Shown one piece after another: positions 16,947 through 25,531 of a DNA stretch of 44,948 nucleotides (the first letter of the stretch is position 1; each line of letters opens with the position of its first letter). Origin of the DNA: DASQGA01 sp038209555 (GTDB lineage: Bacteria; Actinomycetota; Thermoleophilia; Gaiellales; Gaiellaceae); assembly GCA_038209555.1 (NCBI GenBank), contig JBBQXP010000011.1:1-44948 (forward strand), given 5' to 3'. The position numbers were made by a program, and so were the translations under genes. The notes under the pieces are model-generated. The model did no database searches. It was given only the letters and a program-made list of their open reading frames with translations, and had not been told where the DNA came from.

Positions 16947-17260
16947 TGCGCACACGCTGGCTGGGTGCGACAGGTGTCCGCGTGCCCGAGATCGCGGTCG
17001 AGGGAGAGGACGTCGAGGCGCTCGACGACCACCACATCCGGATCGGCGAAAGCGACATCGAGGCACTCGTCCTCGAGGAGATCGGAGACCTGGAGGCGCT
17101 TCACGAGGCGCACCTGCGCGGAACACCGGTCGTCGTTCGGGCTGCCGGCACCCAAGAGGTGGCAGCAGCCCTCGAGCACCCGGAAGTGGCATGCGTGCTC
17201 GTCCCACCCGGACGCGACGACCTGAAGGAGCTCGATCTGCGGCGCCTCAAGTATGGGTAG
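16946..17260 (+). CDS. Unknown 104-residue protein
   Basis: A short acidic soluble protein starting at a GTG that overlaps the stop of the UPF0173 gene by one base. It overlaps the start of the DUF1028 gene by eight bases. The sequence is rich in Glu, Asp and Val with an alternating pattern suggestive of a small alpha/beta domain (RIGESDIEALVLEEIGDLEA, later TPVVVRAAGTQEVAAALEH). There is no signal peptide, TM segment or cysteine cluster. I do not recognise a family. The tight coupling on both sides argues for a true gene working with the hydrolase or the DUF1028 protein. Confidence 0.7.
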   Translation: MRTRWLGATGVRVPEIAVEGEDVEALDDHHIRIGESDIEALVLEEIGDLEALHEAHLRGTPVVVRAAGTQEVAAALEHPEVACVLVPPGRDDLKELDLRRLKYG

Positions 17261-18104
17261 CGACGCACCTCTCGTTTCGACGTACTCGATCGCTGCCTGC
17301 GACCTCGAACGAGGGCAGTGGGGCGTCGGGGTGCAGTCGAAGTTCCTTGCCGCCGGGTCGATCGTTCCCTGGGCCGAGCCTGGCGTCGGCGCGGTCGCGA
17401 CCCAGGCGCTCGCCAACCCGCGCTACGGCCCCGACGGCCTCGCGCTCCTTCGCGACGGGCTCTCTGCCGACGAGGCTGTCGCAGCGCTCGTGAAGGCCGA
17501 CGAAGGGCGGGACGACCGCCAGGTCGGCGTCGTGGACGCCCAGGGCCGGGCCGCGACGTATACGGGGAGCGCCTGCCTCGACTGGGCAGGCGGAAAGTCC
17601 GGTCCGGGCTACGCGGCCCAGGGAAACATCCTGGTGTCGGAGGAGACCGTGGCCGGCCTCGTACAGGGCTTCGAGGCGGGTGCTGGACGCCCGCTCGCGG
17701 AGAGGATTCTCGAGGCGCTCGCCACGGCCCAGCTCGCCGGCGGCGACCGGCGGGGCCAGCAAGCGGCGGGGCTCCTCGTCGTTCAGAAGGACGGCGGCTA
17801 CGGGGGCATGGACGACGTCCTCGTCGACCTGCGGGTCGACGATCACGCTGAGCCCGTGGCGGAGCTCAAGCGGCTCTACGGCATGCATCAGCTCCTCTTC
17901 GGCAAGACGCCGGCGGCCGAGTGGGTTCCGGTGGACGAAGAGCTCGCCGAGGAGCTCCGCGGCCGCCTGGCCGCCCTCGGCTACGCCGACCCGAGCCTGG
18001 AGAAGTCGTTCAACGCGTGGGCGGGCACCGAGAACCTCGAGGACCGCGTTACCGGAGTCGAGCGGTTGGACCCCATCGTCCTCGCGGAGCTCCGCAAGCG
18101 CTAG
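17253..18104 (+). CDS. DUF1028 family protein
   Basis: A 283-residue protein of the DUF1028 family (COG3342). The diagnostic N-terminus reads STYSIAACDLERGQWGVGVQ, followed by PWAEPGVGAVATQALANPRYG, GSACLDWAGG and AAQGNILV. The family resembles Ntn-hydrolases and its reaction is unknown. Residues after about 220 form a helical C-terminal tail like the putative peptidoglycan-binding domain often attached to this family. The ATG at 17253 lies inside the end of the preceding 104-aa gene. It ends seven bases before the stop of the leftward Ldh-family gene, tail to tail. Confidence 0.88.
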   Translation: MGSDAPLVSTYSIAACDLERGQWGVGVQSKFLAAGSIVPWAEPGVGAVATQALANPRYGPDGLALLRDGLSADEAVAALVKADEGRDDRQVGVVDAQGRAATYTGSACLDWAGGKSGPGYAAQGNILVSEETVAGLVQGFEAGAGRPLAERILEALATAQLAGGDRRGQQAAGLLVVQKDGGYGGMDDVLVDLRVDDHAEPVAELKRLYGMHQLLFGKTPAAEWVPVDEELAEELRGRLAALGYADPSLEKSFNAWAGTENLEDRVTGVERLDPIVLAELRKR

Positions 18105-18111
18105 AGGGCTT

Positions 18112-18846
18112 CTAGCCGTCGCCCGGGAGCCGGATGCCGCCGGCCCGCTTGCGAAGCGCCGGGACCGGATCCGCCTGGGGCCGGGCGACGAGGAGCACCG
18201 CGCCGTGCCCCTCGCCCGCCAGGGCGTCCACGAAGAGCTGAAGCCCGACCGCGAGGGCGAACGCCTTGTGCGCCTGGAGCCCGCCGAAGGGCACGAGCTC
18301 CTCGGGCGTCGCGCTCCCGGCCAGCACGTCGCCGTGGGTGACCTTCCCCATCGCGACGTCGGCCACCAGAGGCCGTCCGTCGGAGCTCGGGACCGCGATC
18401 GAGAGGGGGTTCGTCCCCGCGAGCGGAGGCCCGCCGTCCGGGGAGGCGAGACGGGCCGGCGACGTGGCGGTCAGAGCCGCTGCAAGTCCTGACTCCGCAA
18501 GCCGCCGCGTCCAGTAGCCGAGAACGCCGGTCGGGAAACAATGCGAGGCGACGATGACGCGCGCCCGCTCGGGCGGCGTCTCGAGCTGGCTGCGAACGAT
18601 CGCGTCGAGCGTCAGGTACCCGAGTGCGCCGTTGCCCTCCCAGCGCTCGTAGCCAGGCTCCGCGAGCAGCCGCTTCGGCTCCGCCTCCGGGCGCAGGTCC
18701 GGCAACGTCGAGAGCCAGTCCACGCGGGTGAGGCCATGCCCCGTGCGCCCTCGCGCCTCCGCGTCCAGAAAGTGGCGGGCGAGAACCTCGGTCGCGTCCT
18801 CGCCGAAGCCGAGGCGGCTGATCTTCCGGCGAACGGTGTCCTCCAC
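18112..18846 (-). CDS. Short Ldh-family (malate/L-lactate dehydrogenase-like) oxidoreductase
   Basis: A protein of about 244 residues resembling the YlbC/YiaK/AllD NAD(P)-dependent dehydrogenase family (COG2055). Visible family parts are the N-terminal helical segment HFLDAEARGRTGHGLTRVDW, the nucleotide-loop GTNPLSIAVPSSDG, the DVAMGKVTHGDV stretch and FGGLQAHKAFALAVGLQL in the usual PLGGxKG position. Family members are normally about 330-350 residues, so about 90 residues are missing, mainly before the GTNP motif and at the C-terminus. The usual NSxHxG catalytic histidine is not clearly present (ASHCFPTGVLGY is the nearest match). Activity is therefore doubtful. The start could be GTG 18846 (suitably placed after a TAGGGT box) or TTG 18852. 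Confidence 0.7.
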   Translation of the reverse strand: MEDTVRRKISRLGFGEDATEVLARHFLDAEARGRTGHGLTRVDWLSTLPDLRPEAEPKRLLAEPGYERWEGNGALGYLTLDAIVRSQLETPPERARVIVASHCFPTGVLGYWTRRLAESGLAAALTATSPARLASPDGGPPLAGTNPLSIAVPSSDGRPLVADVAMGKVTHGDVLAGSATPEELVPFGGLQAHKAFALAVGLQLFVDALAGEGHGAVLLVARPQADPVPALRKRAGGIRLPGDG

Positions 18847-18854
18847 GGCCAATT

Positions 18855-18860
18855 ACCCTA
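18855..18860 (-). promoter_or_regulatory. Candidate -10 box for the Ldh-family gene
   Basis: Read leftward the bases are TAGGGT, a TAnnnT -10 type, ending eight bases before the GTG at 18846. No good -35 is seen, and no ribosome site lies between the box and the start, so a leaderless message is suggested. Weak evidence. Confidence 0.25.
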
Positions 18861-19033
18861 GATGCTCGATCGACGATTACCACACCCACGGATGGCGGCC
18901 CCAGACACGGCGCCAGGCCGCACCCTCGCCCTTGTCAAGGCTTCTAGCCTTGCCTGCAGGCGATGGCGCACCCTGGCTTGGTCTGGCCCGTCCCCGCGGG
19001 CACGCCAATCACCGACCAAGCATCTAGACGGCA

Positions 19034-19876
19034 ATGGCTCTTGCGTTCGCCGCCCGCGGCCTGGCCAAGCGATACGGGACGATCGAGGCACTCAGCGGAG
19101 TCGACCTCGAGATCCGTGAGGGCGAGCTCGTCGGACTGCTCGGACCGAATGGCGCGGGCAAGTCGACGCTCGTGAAGATCGCCTGCGGGCTGGTTCGACC
19201 CTCGTCAGGCTCCGCTGAGATCTGCGGTGCGCCGGCGGGCTCCCGGGCCGCGCGAGCCTCGCTCGGCTACCTCGCCGAGCTCTTCCGATTCCCCGGCTGG
19301 GCGAGCGCGAACGAAGTGCTCCAGCTCCACCAGCGCCTGGCGGGGTCCGAGGGTGGCGCGGAAGAGCGCGCCGAGCTCCTCGAGCTCGTCGCGCTGACGG
19401 ACGCCGGCGAGCGGAACGTCGACGCCATGTCGAAAGGGATGCAGCAGCGTCTCGGAATCGCCCAGGCCCTGGTCGGCTCGCCGCGCCTTCTCCTCCTCGA
19501 CGAGCCTACGAGCGCACTCGATCCTGTCGGCAGGCGCACGGTGCGCGGGCTGCTCGAGGAGCTGCGCCGCCGCGGCGTCTCCGTTCTTTTGAACTCGCAT
19601 CTGCTGAGCGAAGTCGAGCTCGTGTGCGACCGGGTCGTGATCCTGCGCCGGGGAGCCGTGGTCGCGGCGGGACGACCCGAGGACCTGGCCGAGCCGGGCG
19701 TGATTGAGATCGAGACAGCGAAAGGTGTCCGGCGCTTTCCGGGCGCCGGCCGCGAGGAGGCTCCCCGCCTGGTTGCCGAGCTCGTCGCAGCCGGCGAGCA
19801 GATCTACGGCGTCCGCGTGGTGACGGCGTCGCTCGAGGAGACGTACATCGAGGCGATCGAGGGGGCGGGCGGATGA
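19034..19876 (+). CDS. ABC transporter ATP-binding protein
   Basis: A 280-residue nucleotide-binding subunit of an ABC-2 type exporter. It shows Walker A GPNGAGKST (near residue 37), a signature reading MSKGMQQRLG, Walker B LLLLDEPTSALD and the H-loop LNSH. The C-terminal 70 residues are the regulatory extension seen in CcmA/DrrA-like proteins. The ATG at 19034 follows a gap of about 180 bases in which I see no gene. The stop overlaps the permease ATG in ATGA, so the two are coupled. The substrate is unknown. Confidence 0.93.
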   Translation: MALAFAARGLAKRYGTIEALSGVDLEIREGELVGLLGPNGAGKSTLVKIACGLVRPSSGSAEICGAPAGSRAARASLGYLAELFRFPGWASANEVLQLHQRLAGSEGGAEERAELLELVALTDAGERNVDAMSKGMQQRLGIAQALVGSPRLLLLDEPTSALDPVGRRTVRGLLEELRRRGVSVLLNSHLLSEVELVCDRVVILRRGAVVAAGRPEDLAEPGVIEIETAKGVRRFPGAGREEAPRLVAELVAAGEQIYGVRVVTASLEETYIEAIEGAGG

Positions 19877-20730
19877 GCGCAGTCGCGACGATCGTCGCGT
19901 ACACGCTGCGCGAGAGCCTCAGACGCCGCGTCTTCCTCGTCGTACTCATCCTGACGATGGCGTTTCTCGGCCTCTATGCGCTGGGCACACGCCAGGCCTT
20001 CAAGGATGTGGAGGACTTTGCGGGCGGCGTCACGGCGGGGCTCGACGCGACCACCCTCGCCGGTGCCACGCTCTTCGGGCTGTCGATGTTCGGCACGCTC
20101 TTTCTCGGCGCCGTCCTCGCGATCTTCCTGACGCTCGGCGTGGTCCGGGGCGACGCTGAGCGCGGTCTCCTCCAGCCCCTCGTCGTCCGCTCGGTCGGCC
20201 GGGCCACCTTCCTCCTTTCGCGGCTTCTGGCCGCGAGCGTCGTGTGTGCCGTCTACGTGTGCCTCGTGTACACGGCCACCCTCCTGATCACGCACTGGAT
20301 CGGGGGCTGGTGGCCTGACCGTGTCGTCATCCCCGCGCTTGCGCTCGCAGGCGGCGTGATGATCGTCGCAGCACTCTCGCTCCTCGGCTCGGTGTTCCTA
20401 TCGGCGACCGCAAACGGGATCGCGATCTTCATGACGTTCGGGGCGGGGCTCGTCGCAGGGCTCCTCGGACAGATCGGCGAGGCGCTCAACTCGCACACGC
20501 TCGAGCGCGTCGCCACCATCTCGTCCTGGCTCCTCCCGTTCGAAGCGCTCTACCAGGACGGGCTGAATGCGATCAGCGCGGACAGCTTCGGCCTGACCAG
20601 GGTCGCACTCCAGCTGGGGCCCTTCGGGGGCGCCCAGGCAGGCGGGGATTTGCTCTGGCCGTATGCGTTCGCCTACCTGGCCGCCCTCGTCGGCCTCGCG
20701 CTACTCGGATTCGCGAGGCGCGATCTCTAG
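19873..20730 (+). CDS. ABC-2 type transporter permease
   Basis: A 285-residue membrane protein with six hydrophobic segments: about residues 20-38, 65-90, 110-140, 150-175, 185-205 and 262-280. This is the ABC-2 permease layout of a short cytoplasmic N-terminus (YTLRESLRRRVF), six TMs and a C-terminal FARRDL. It is translationally coupled to the ATPase upstream and presumably forms a half-exporter with it. The substrate is unknown. The TAG stop is part of the inverted repeat at 20727-20777. Confidence 0.9.
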   Translation: MSAVATIVAYTLRESLRRRVFLVVLILTMAFLGLYALGTRQAFKDVEDFAGGVTAGLDATTLAGATLFGLSMFGTLFLGAVLAIFLTLGVVRGDAERGLLQPLVVRSVGRATFLLSRLLAASVVCAVYVCLVYTATLLITHWIGGWWPDRVVIPALALAGGVMIVAALSLLGSVFLSATANGIAIFMTFGAGLVAGLLGQIGEALNSHTLERVATISSWLLPFEALYQDGLNAISADSFGLTRVALQLGPFGGAQAGGDLLWPYAFAYLAALVGLALLGFARRDL

Positions 20731-20777
20731 ACGATCGGTCGGTAATTGACGTGGGTAGTTGCCGATCGATCGTCTAG
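20727..20777. terminator. Inverted repeat between convergent genes
   Basis: Arms of 16 bases (20727-20742, CTAGACGATCGGTCGG, and 20762-20777, CCGATCGATCGTCTAG) match at 15 of 16 positions around a 19-base loop. The left arm includes the permease stop codon, and the right arm lies just before the stop of the leftward gene at 20785. There is no T-tract. It may act as a bidirectional terminator or mRNA 3' stabiliser. Confidence 0.55.
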
Positions 20778-20784
20778 TGCCCTC

Positions 20785-21252
20785 CTAGCAGGTCCCCCGT
20801 CTGACCCAGCTCAGGGTTCCGAGCGCCACGAGCCCGCTCGCCAGGTGCTTCGTGCGTGTGACGAAGTCATAGCGCCCGGGCTTCCAGCGCCCGTCGGAGC
20901 ACGCCAAGCCGACCGACGCCGCGGTCCGGCTGAAGCCGAGGTTCGGACCGCCCTCGGCGCAGTTCATGACGGCGGACTGCCGAGTTCTGATCCGGTGCTG
21001 CCCGGTTCCGTCCGGCCGTGTGCGGAAGATCTCGGCCGTTACCCGGAGTGCACGAAATGCGGTGCACGGCTTGCTCTCGTCCGTCCAGCCGCCTCTCTGG
21101 TCGACGGCCTTCGACGTGACAAAGATGCTGCTGGTCACGTCGAGGCTGCCCTTGCGCGCGGTCGCGAAGGTCCCTGGCTCGGCCGAGGCGAGCGCGGGGA
21201 GGGTCGCGCCAACAAGTGCGGCAAGGGCGATGCACGTCATAAGCTTTCGCAT
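20785..21252 (-). CDS. Secreted protein of unknown function
   Basis: A 155-residue protein with a clear Sec signal peptide (MRKLMTCIALAALVGATLPALASA, cleavage likely after ASA-24). The mature part is basic and has four cysteines, suggesting two disulfides. It has several predicted beta segments (TARKGSLDVTSSIFVTSKAV, FRALRVTAEIF) and ends WVRRGTC. No family is recognised. The ATG at 21252 is preceded by an excellent AAGGAGGAG ribosome site, but this sits inside a perfect inverted repeat (21255-21279). It is convergent with the ABC exporter and divergent from the amidohydrolase. Confidence 0.78.
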   Translation of the reverse strand: MRKLMTCIALAALVGATLPALASAEPGTFATARKGSLDVTSSIFVTSKAVDQRGGWTDESKPCTAFRALRVTAEIFRTRPDGTGQHRIRTRQSAVMNCAEGGPNLGFSRTAASVGLACSDGRWKPGRYDFVTRTKHLASGLVALGTLSWVRRGTC

Positions 21253-21254
21253 CG

Positions 21255-21279
21255 CTCCTCCTTCTCGGATTAGGAGGAG
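21255..21279 (-). promoter_or_regulatory. Hairpin covering the ribosome-binding site
   Basis: Read leftward, CTCCTCCT (21279-21272) is followed nine bases later by AGGAGGAG (21262-21255), which is the ribosome site of the secreted-protein gene starting at 21252. If both arms are transcribed the ribosome site would be fully paired. A TAACCT box at 21283-21278 overlaps the first arm; if that is the promoter, the arm is not in the RNA and no sequestration occurs. Confidence 0.45.
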
Positions 21280-21356
21280 GTTAGACCCTGAGCGAACGGA
21301 TGCCTAGAGCCGGTTCCCGCTTGCGCGAGGAGGCGCCTGTCGGAGAGGGTCGCGCC

Positions 21357-23001
<1,645 letters not shown>

Positions 23002-23006
<5 letters not shown>

Positions 23007-23030
23007 GGGCCGGACGTGCCGGCCCCTACC
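23002..23030. repeat. Palindromic repeat, second copy of the nuoF-nuoG family
   Basis: Two perfect 12-base arms (GGTAGGGGCCGG at 23002-23013 and CCGGCCCCTACC at 23019-23030) surround the loop ACGTG. It shares the GTAGGGGC and GCCCCTAC words with the element at 1723-1775. It includes the amidohydrolase stop codon and lies between two convergent genes, so it could also serve as a bidirectional terminator. No T-tract follows. Confidence 0.75.
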
Positions 23031-23044
23031 GCACCGTCAGCTAG

Positions 23045-24067
23045 CTAAGAGACGAATCCACGATCCGCAAAGGCGTCGTGGACCGCCTTCTCCGCCTGGT
23101 TTCCGTAGAGCCGCTTCGCAGTCGCGATCGTCGTCAACGCCGCGGCGTTGAACGACGTGTCGGGCGCATACGAGAACTGTGCCTCGAGGATGATCGTGTC
23201 GGCCTTCACGTGGCCGAGCGCCTGCCGGATGTCCCAGAGCGCGCGAGACCAGATCCGGCCATCCGCGTGCACTTCGCCCCGCACGTTCTCGGGATAGTGC
23301 AGGTTCAGATCGACCCGCCGCAGGCAGTGCGGCACGGTCGAGGTGTAGGAGACCGCGTCCCAGTCCGCGACGCAGGGTGCGTCCGGAGTCGGCGCGACCA
23401 CGTTTGAGACCGTGACGGCGAGGTAGTCGCCCCACGCCTCCCCGATCGATCCGGCTTCGAGGCTCGAGCCGAAGCCCGGCACCTGCGCATCGTGGACTGC
23501 GTGGCCGTACTCGTGGAGGATCACCTCAGCGTCCTCGGCATCGTCGACGCCGCCCTTCCCGAACCTGAGGACGTCCTTCTTGTCCCAGGAGTAGGAGTTG
23601 TCGATCCCGAGCGTGTTGATGCGGAGGTCCTGCGACTCCTTGTTGACCGGGCGGTACTTGCCCGTCCCGAAGCCGAGGCTCTGGATGTAGAGCTGGGCCT
23701 GCGTGACCCAGTAGTACCCCATGACCTGTTCGAAGCGATCGTCGTTACGCCGGTAGATGAACGAGTTCGTCGACGAAAACGCCGGATCCCCTGTCTCGCT
23801 GAGGACGTTGGCGTAGTCCCCGACGAGGAAGCCACTGCCGTCGAGATTCGTGAGCGTGACCGTGCGGTATGCAGGCGCCAGCGCCGCGTAGTCCGCATCC
23901 TTCTGATCGGTCAGGCTCTGATTCTGGAGCTGAGCGACCGGGTTCGGGAAGAACACCTGTCCCGATCCGGTCGAGCTGTTGCTGGGCGGCCCGTTGACCG
24001 CATTCGCCACGCCGACTGCCACCGTGCAAACGGCAGCGCCGACGAGCACCGCAAGCGCTTTTCTCAC
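23045..24067 (-). CDS. Secreted zinc metallopeptidase (fungalysin/M36-like)
   Basis: A 340-residue protein with a signal peptide (cleavage likely after ANA-23). The gluzincin motif HEYGH is at residues 185-189, and a third-ligand segment EAGSIGEAWGDYLA places the glutamate at about 210. This fits the M36 (fungalysin)-type or a related M4-clan peptidase. It is short for M36 because the usual long propeptide is missing. A GTG start at 24067 follows AAAGGGGGG. It lies 21 bases after the ABC ATPase gene, probably in the same operon. Substrate and activation are unknown. Confidence 0.85.
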   Translation of the reverse strand: MRKALAVLVGAAVCTVAVGVANAVNGPPSNSSTGSGQVFFPNPVAQLQNQSLTDQKDADYAALAPAYRTVTLTNLDGSGFLVGDYANVLSETGDPAFSSTNSFIYRRNDDRFEQVMGYYWVTQAQLYIQSLGFGTGKYRPVNKESQDLRINTLGIDNSYSWDKKDVLRFGKGGVDDAEDAEVILHEYGHAVHDAQVPGFGSSLEAGSIGEAWGDYLAVTVSNVVAPTPDAPCVADWDAVSYTSTVPHCLRRVDLNLHYPENVRGEVHADGRIWSRALWDIRQALGHVKADTIILEAQFSYAPDTSFNAAALTTIATAKRLYGNQAEKAVHDAFADRGFVS

Positions 24068-24088
24068 CGAGTACCCCCCTTTGGACCC

Positions 24089-25531
24089 TTATCCCGAGAT
24101 TGACCGCCTGACGTTAGCACCCTTGGGGCTCCCCTCCAACCCCTGCTCGACTCGGCCGTTTGCCATCCTTACAACCTCGTCGAAGTATGCGGAGACCTCC
24201 TCGTTGTGCGTGGCGACGAGGCACGCAGTGCCGTCGGCAGCGGCCGCCCGCAGACAGCCGAAAACGCCACGTGCCCACGTGGCGTCTTGGTGGCCGCTCG
24301 GCTCGTCGGCGAGGAGGAGGCGGGGACGAAGCACGAGTGCGCGCGCGAGCGCCGTCCGCTGCTGCTGGCCGACCGACGTCTCGCTGGGCGCCCGGCGCTC
24401 GAGCTCCTCCAGCCCGAGGGCGCCCAGAAGCTTTTCCACCCACTTGCGCACGGATTCCAGGGAGCCGTGCAGGCGGGCCGGATATTCGATGTTCTCCCTG
24501 ACGGTCAGCTCTTCGATGAGCCCGAACTTCTGCGGGAGGACGGCGATCTCGTGCCAGCGGCGCTCGGCGAGCCGAGCCTCCCGATCGCCGAGCCAGACGA
24601 CCGATCCGGCATCGGCACGCTCCCAGCCCGCGAGCACGTTCAGAAGCGTGGTCTTGCCGGAGCCCGACCGGCCCATCAACCCAATCATGCGGCCCGGCTC
24701 GAGACGGAGCGAGACCTGGTCGAGGGCGTGGACCCCCTCGGGCCCGCGGCGGTATGTCTTCGTGAGGCCGGAGACCTCCGCGACCGAATCGCCAGGGGTG
24801 ACGGGACCGGCCTTAGGAGTCTTGATCAGGATGCCCTGCTGCGCTCCGAGCGAGTCGCGCTTCACGCGGCCGTGGTCGAGCTCGACAACGTCGTCGGCCA
24901 TCCGCGTCACGCCGGGATCGTGGGTCGCGATCACGAAGGCGACGCCGTGCTCCGAGAGGCCCCGGATCATGGCGAGCAGATCCTCCGCCGACCGGCTGTC
25001 GAGCTCAGCCGTCGGCTCGTCCGCAACGACGATCGCCGGGCCGGCCAGCAACACCTGCGCGAACGCGGCACGCTGCTGCTCGCCTCCAGACAGCTCCTCC
25101 GGTAGATGGTCCCGCCGGTGTGCGATCCCGAGAGCATCGAGGAGCTCCTCGGCTCCGGGACCGTCCGCTCGCTTCGCTGCCCGCGCGGCCAAGCGCAGGT
25201 GCTCGTCGACTGTCAGGTAGGGGACGAAATTGTCCGAGGGCCGCTGGAAGACGAACCCGACGGTCGAGCTTCGCACCGCGCGCAGGCGCCTGGGTGACAT
25301 GGCCGCGAGGCTGAGCCCGTTCACGAGCACCTTCCCGCTCGTCGGCAGATCGAGCCCTGCGAGGAGGCGGAGGAGGGACGACTTCCCGCTTCCCGAGGCG
25401 CCGACGACAGCGGCCAACGCGCCGCGGCGAAACGACAGGTCGACTCCGCGCAACGCCTGGACCTGCTCGCTCGCGGTCGCATACGTCTTCACGAGCGCCT
25501 GACAGGCGGCGACGGGGCGCTCAGTCGGCAA
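24089..25531 (-). CDS. Tandem-domain ABC ATPase (MacB/LolD-like, two NBDs)
   Basis: 480 residues carrying two complete LolD/MacB-type nucleotide-binding domains in one chain. Domain 1 (about 8-230) has Walker A GASGSGKSS, signature LSGGEQQR, Walker B VVADEPTAELD and ATHD. Domain 2 (about 250-465) has GRSGSGKTT, a degenerate signature TSVGQQQR in place of LSGGQ, LLADEPSGHQD and ATHN. The two sites are thus asymmetric. The start is a TTG at 25531 overlapping the permease stop by 11 bases. Together with the large FtsX-like permease it forms a complete transporter with one fused ATPase and one permease chain. Confidence 0.9.
   Translation of the reverse strand: MPTERPVAACQALVKTYATASEQVQALRGVDLSFRRGALAAVVGASGSGKSSLLRLLAGLDLPTSGKVLVNGLSLAAMSPRRLRAVRSSTVGFVFQRPSDNFVPYLTVDEHLRLAARAAKRADGPGAEELLDALGIAHRRDHLPEELSGGEQQRAAFAQVLLAGPAIVVADEPTAELDSRSAEDLLAMIRGLSEHGVAFVIATHDPGVTRMADDVVELDHGRVKRDSLGAQQGILIKTPKAGPVTPGDSVAEVSGLTKTYRRGPEGVHALDQVSLRLEPGRMIGLMGRSGSGKTTLLNVLAGWERADAGSVVWLGDREARLAERRWHEIAVLPQKFGLIEELTVRENIEYPARLHGSLESVRKWVEKLLGALGLEELERRAPSETSVGQQQRTALARALVLRPRLLLADEPSGHQDATWARGVFGCLRAAAADGTACLVATHNEEVSAYFDEVVRMANGRVEQGLEGSPKGANVRRSISG

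Noticed and set aside
18100..18116. GCTAGA/TCTAGC inverted repeat between two convergent stops as a terminator
   Set aside because: Only six pairs, largely produced by two facing TAG stop codons, and no T-tract.
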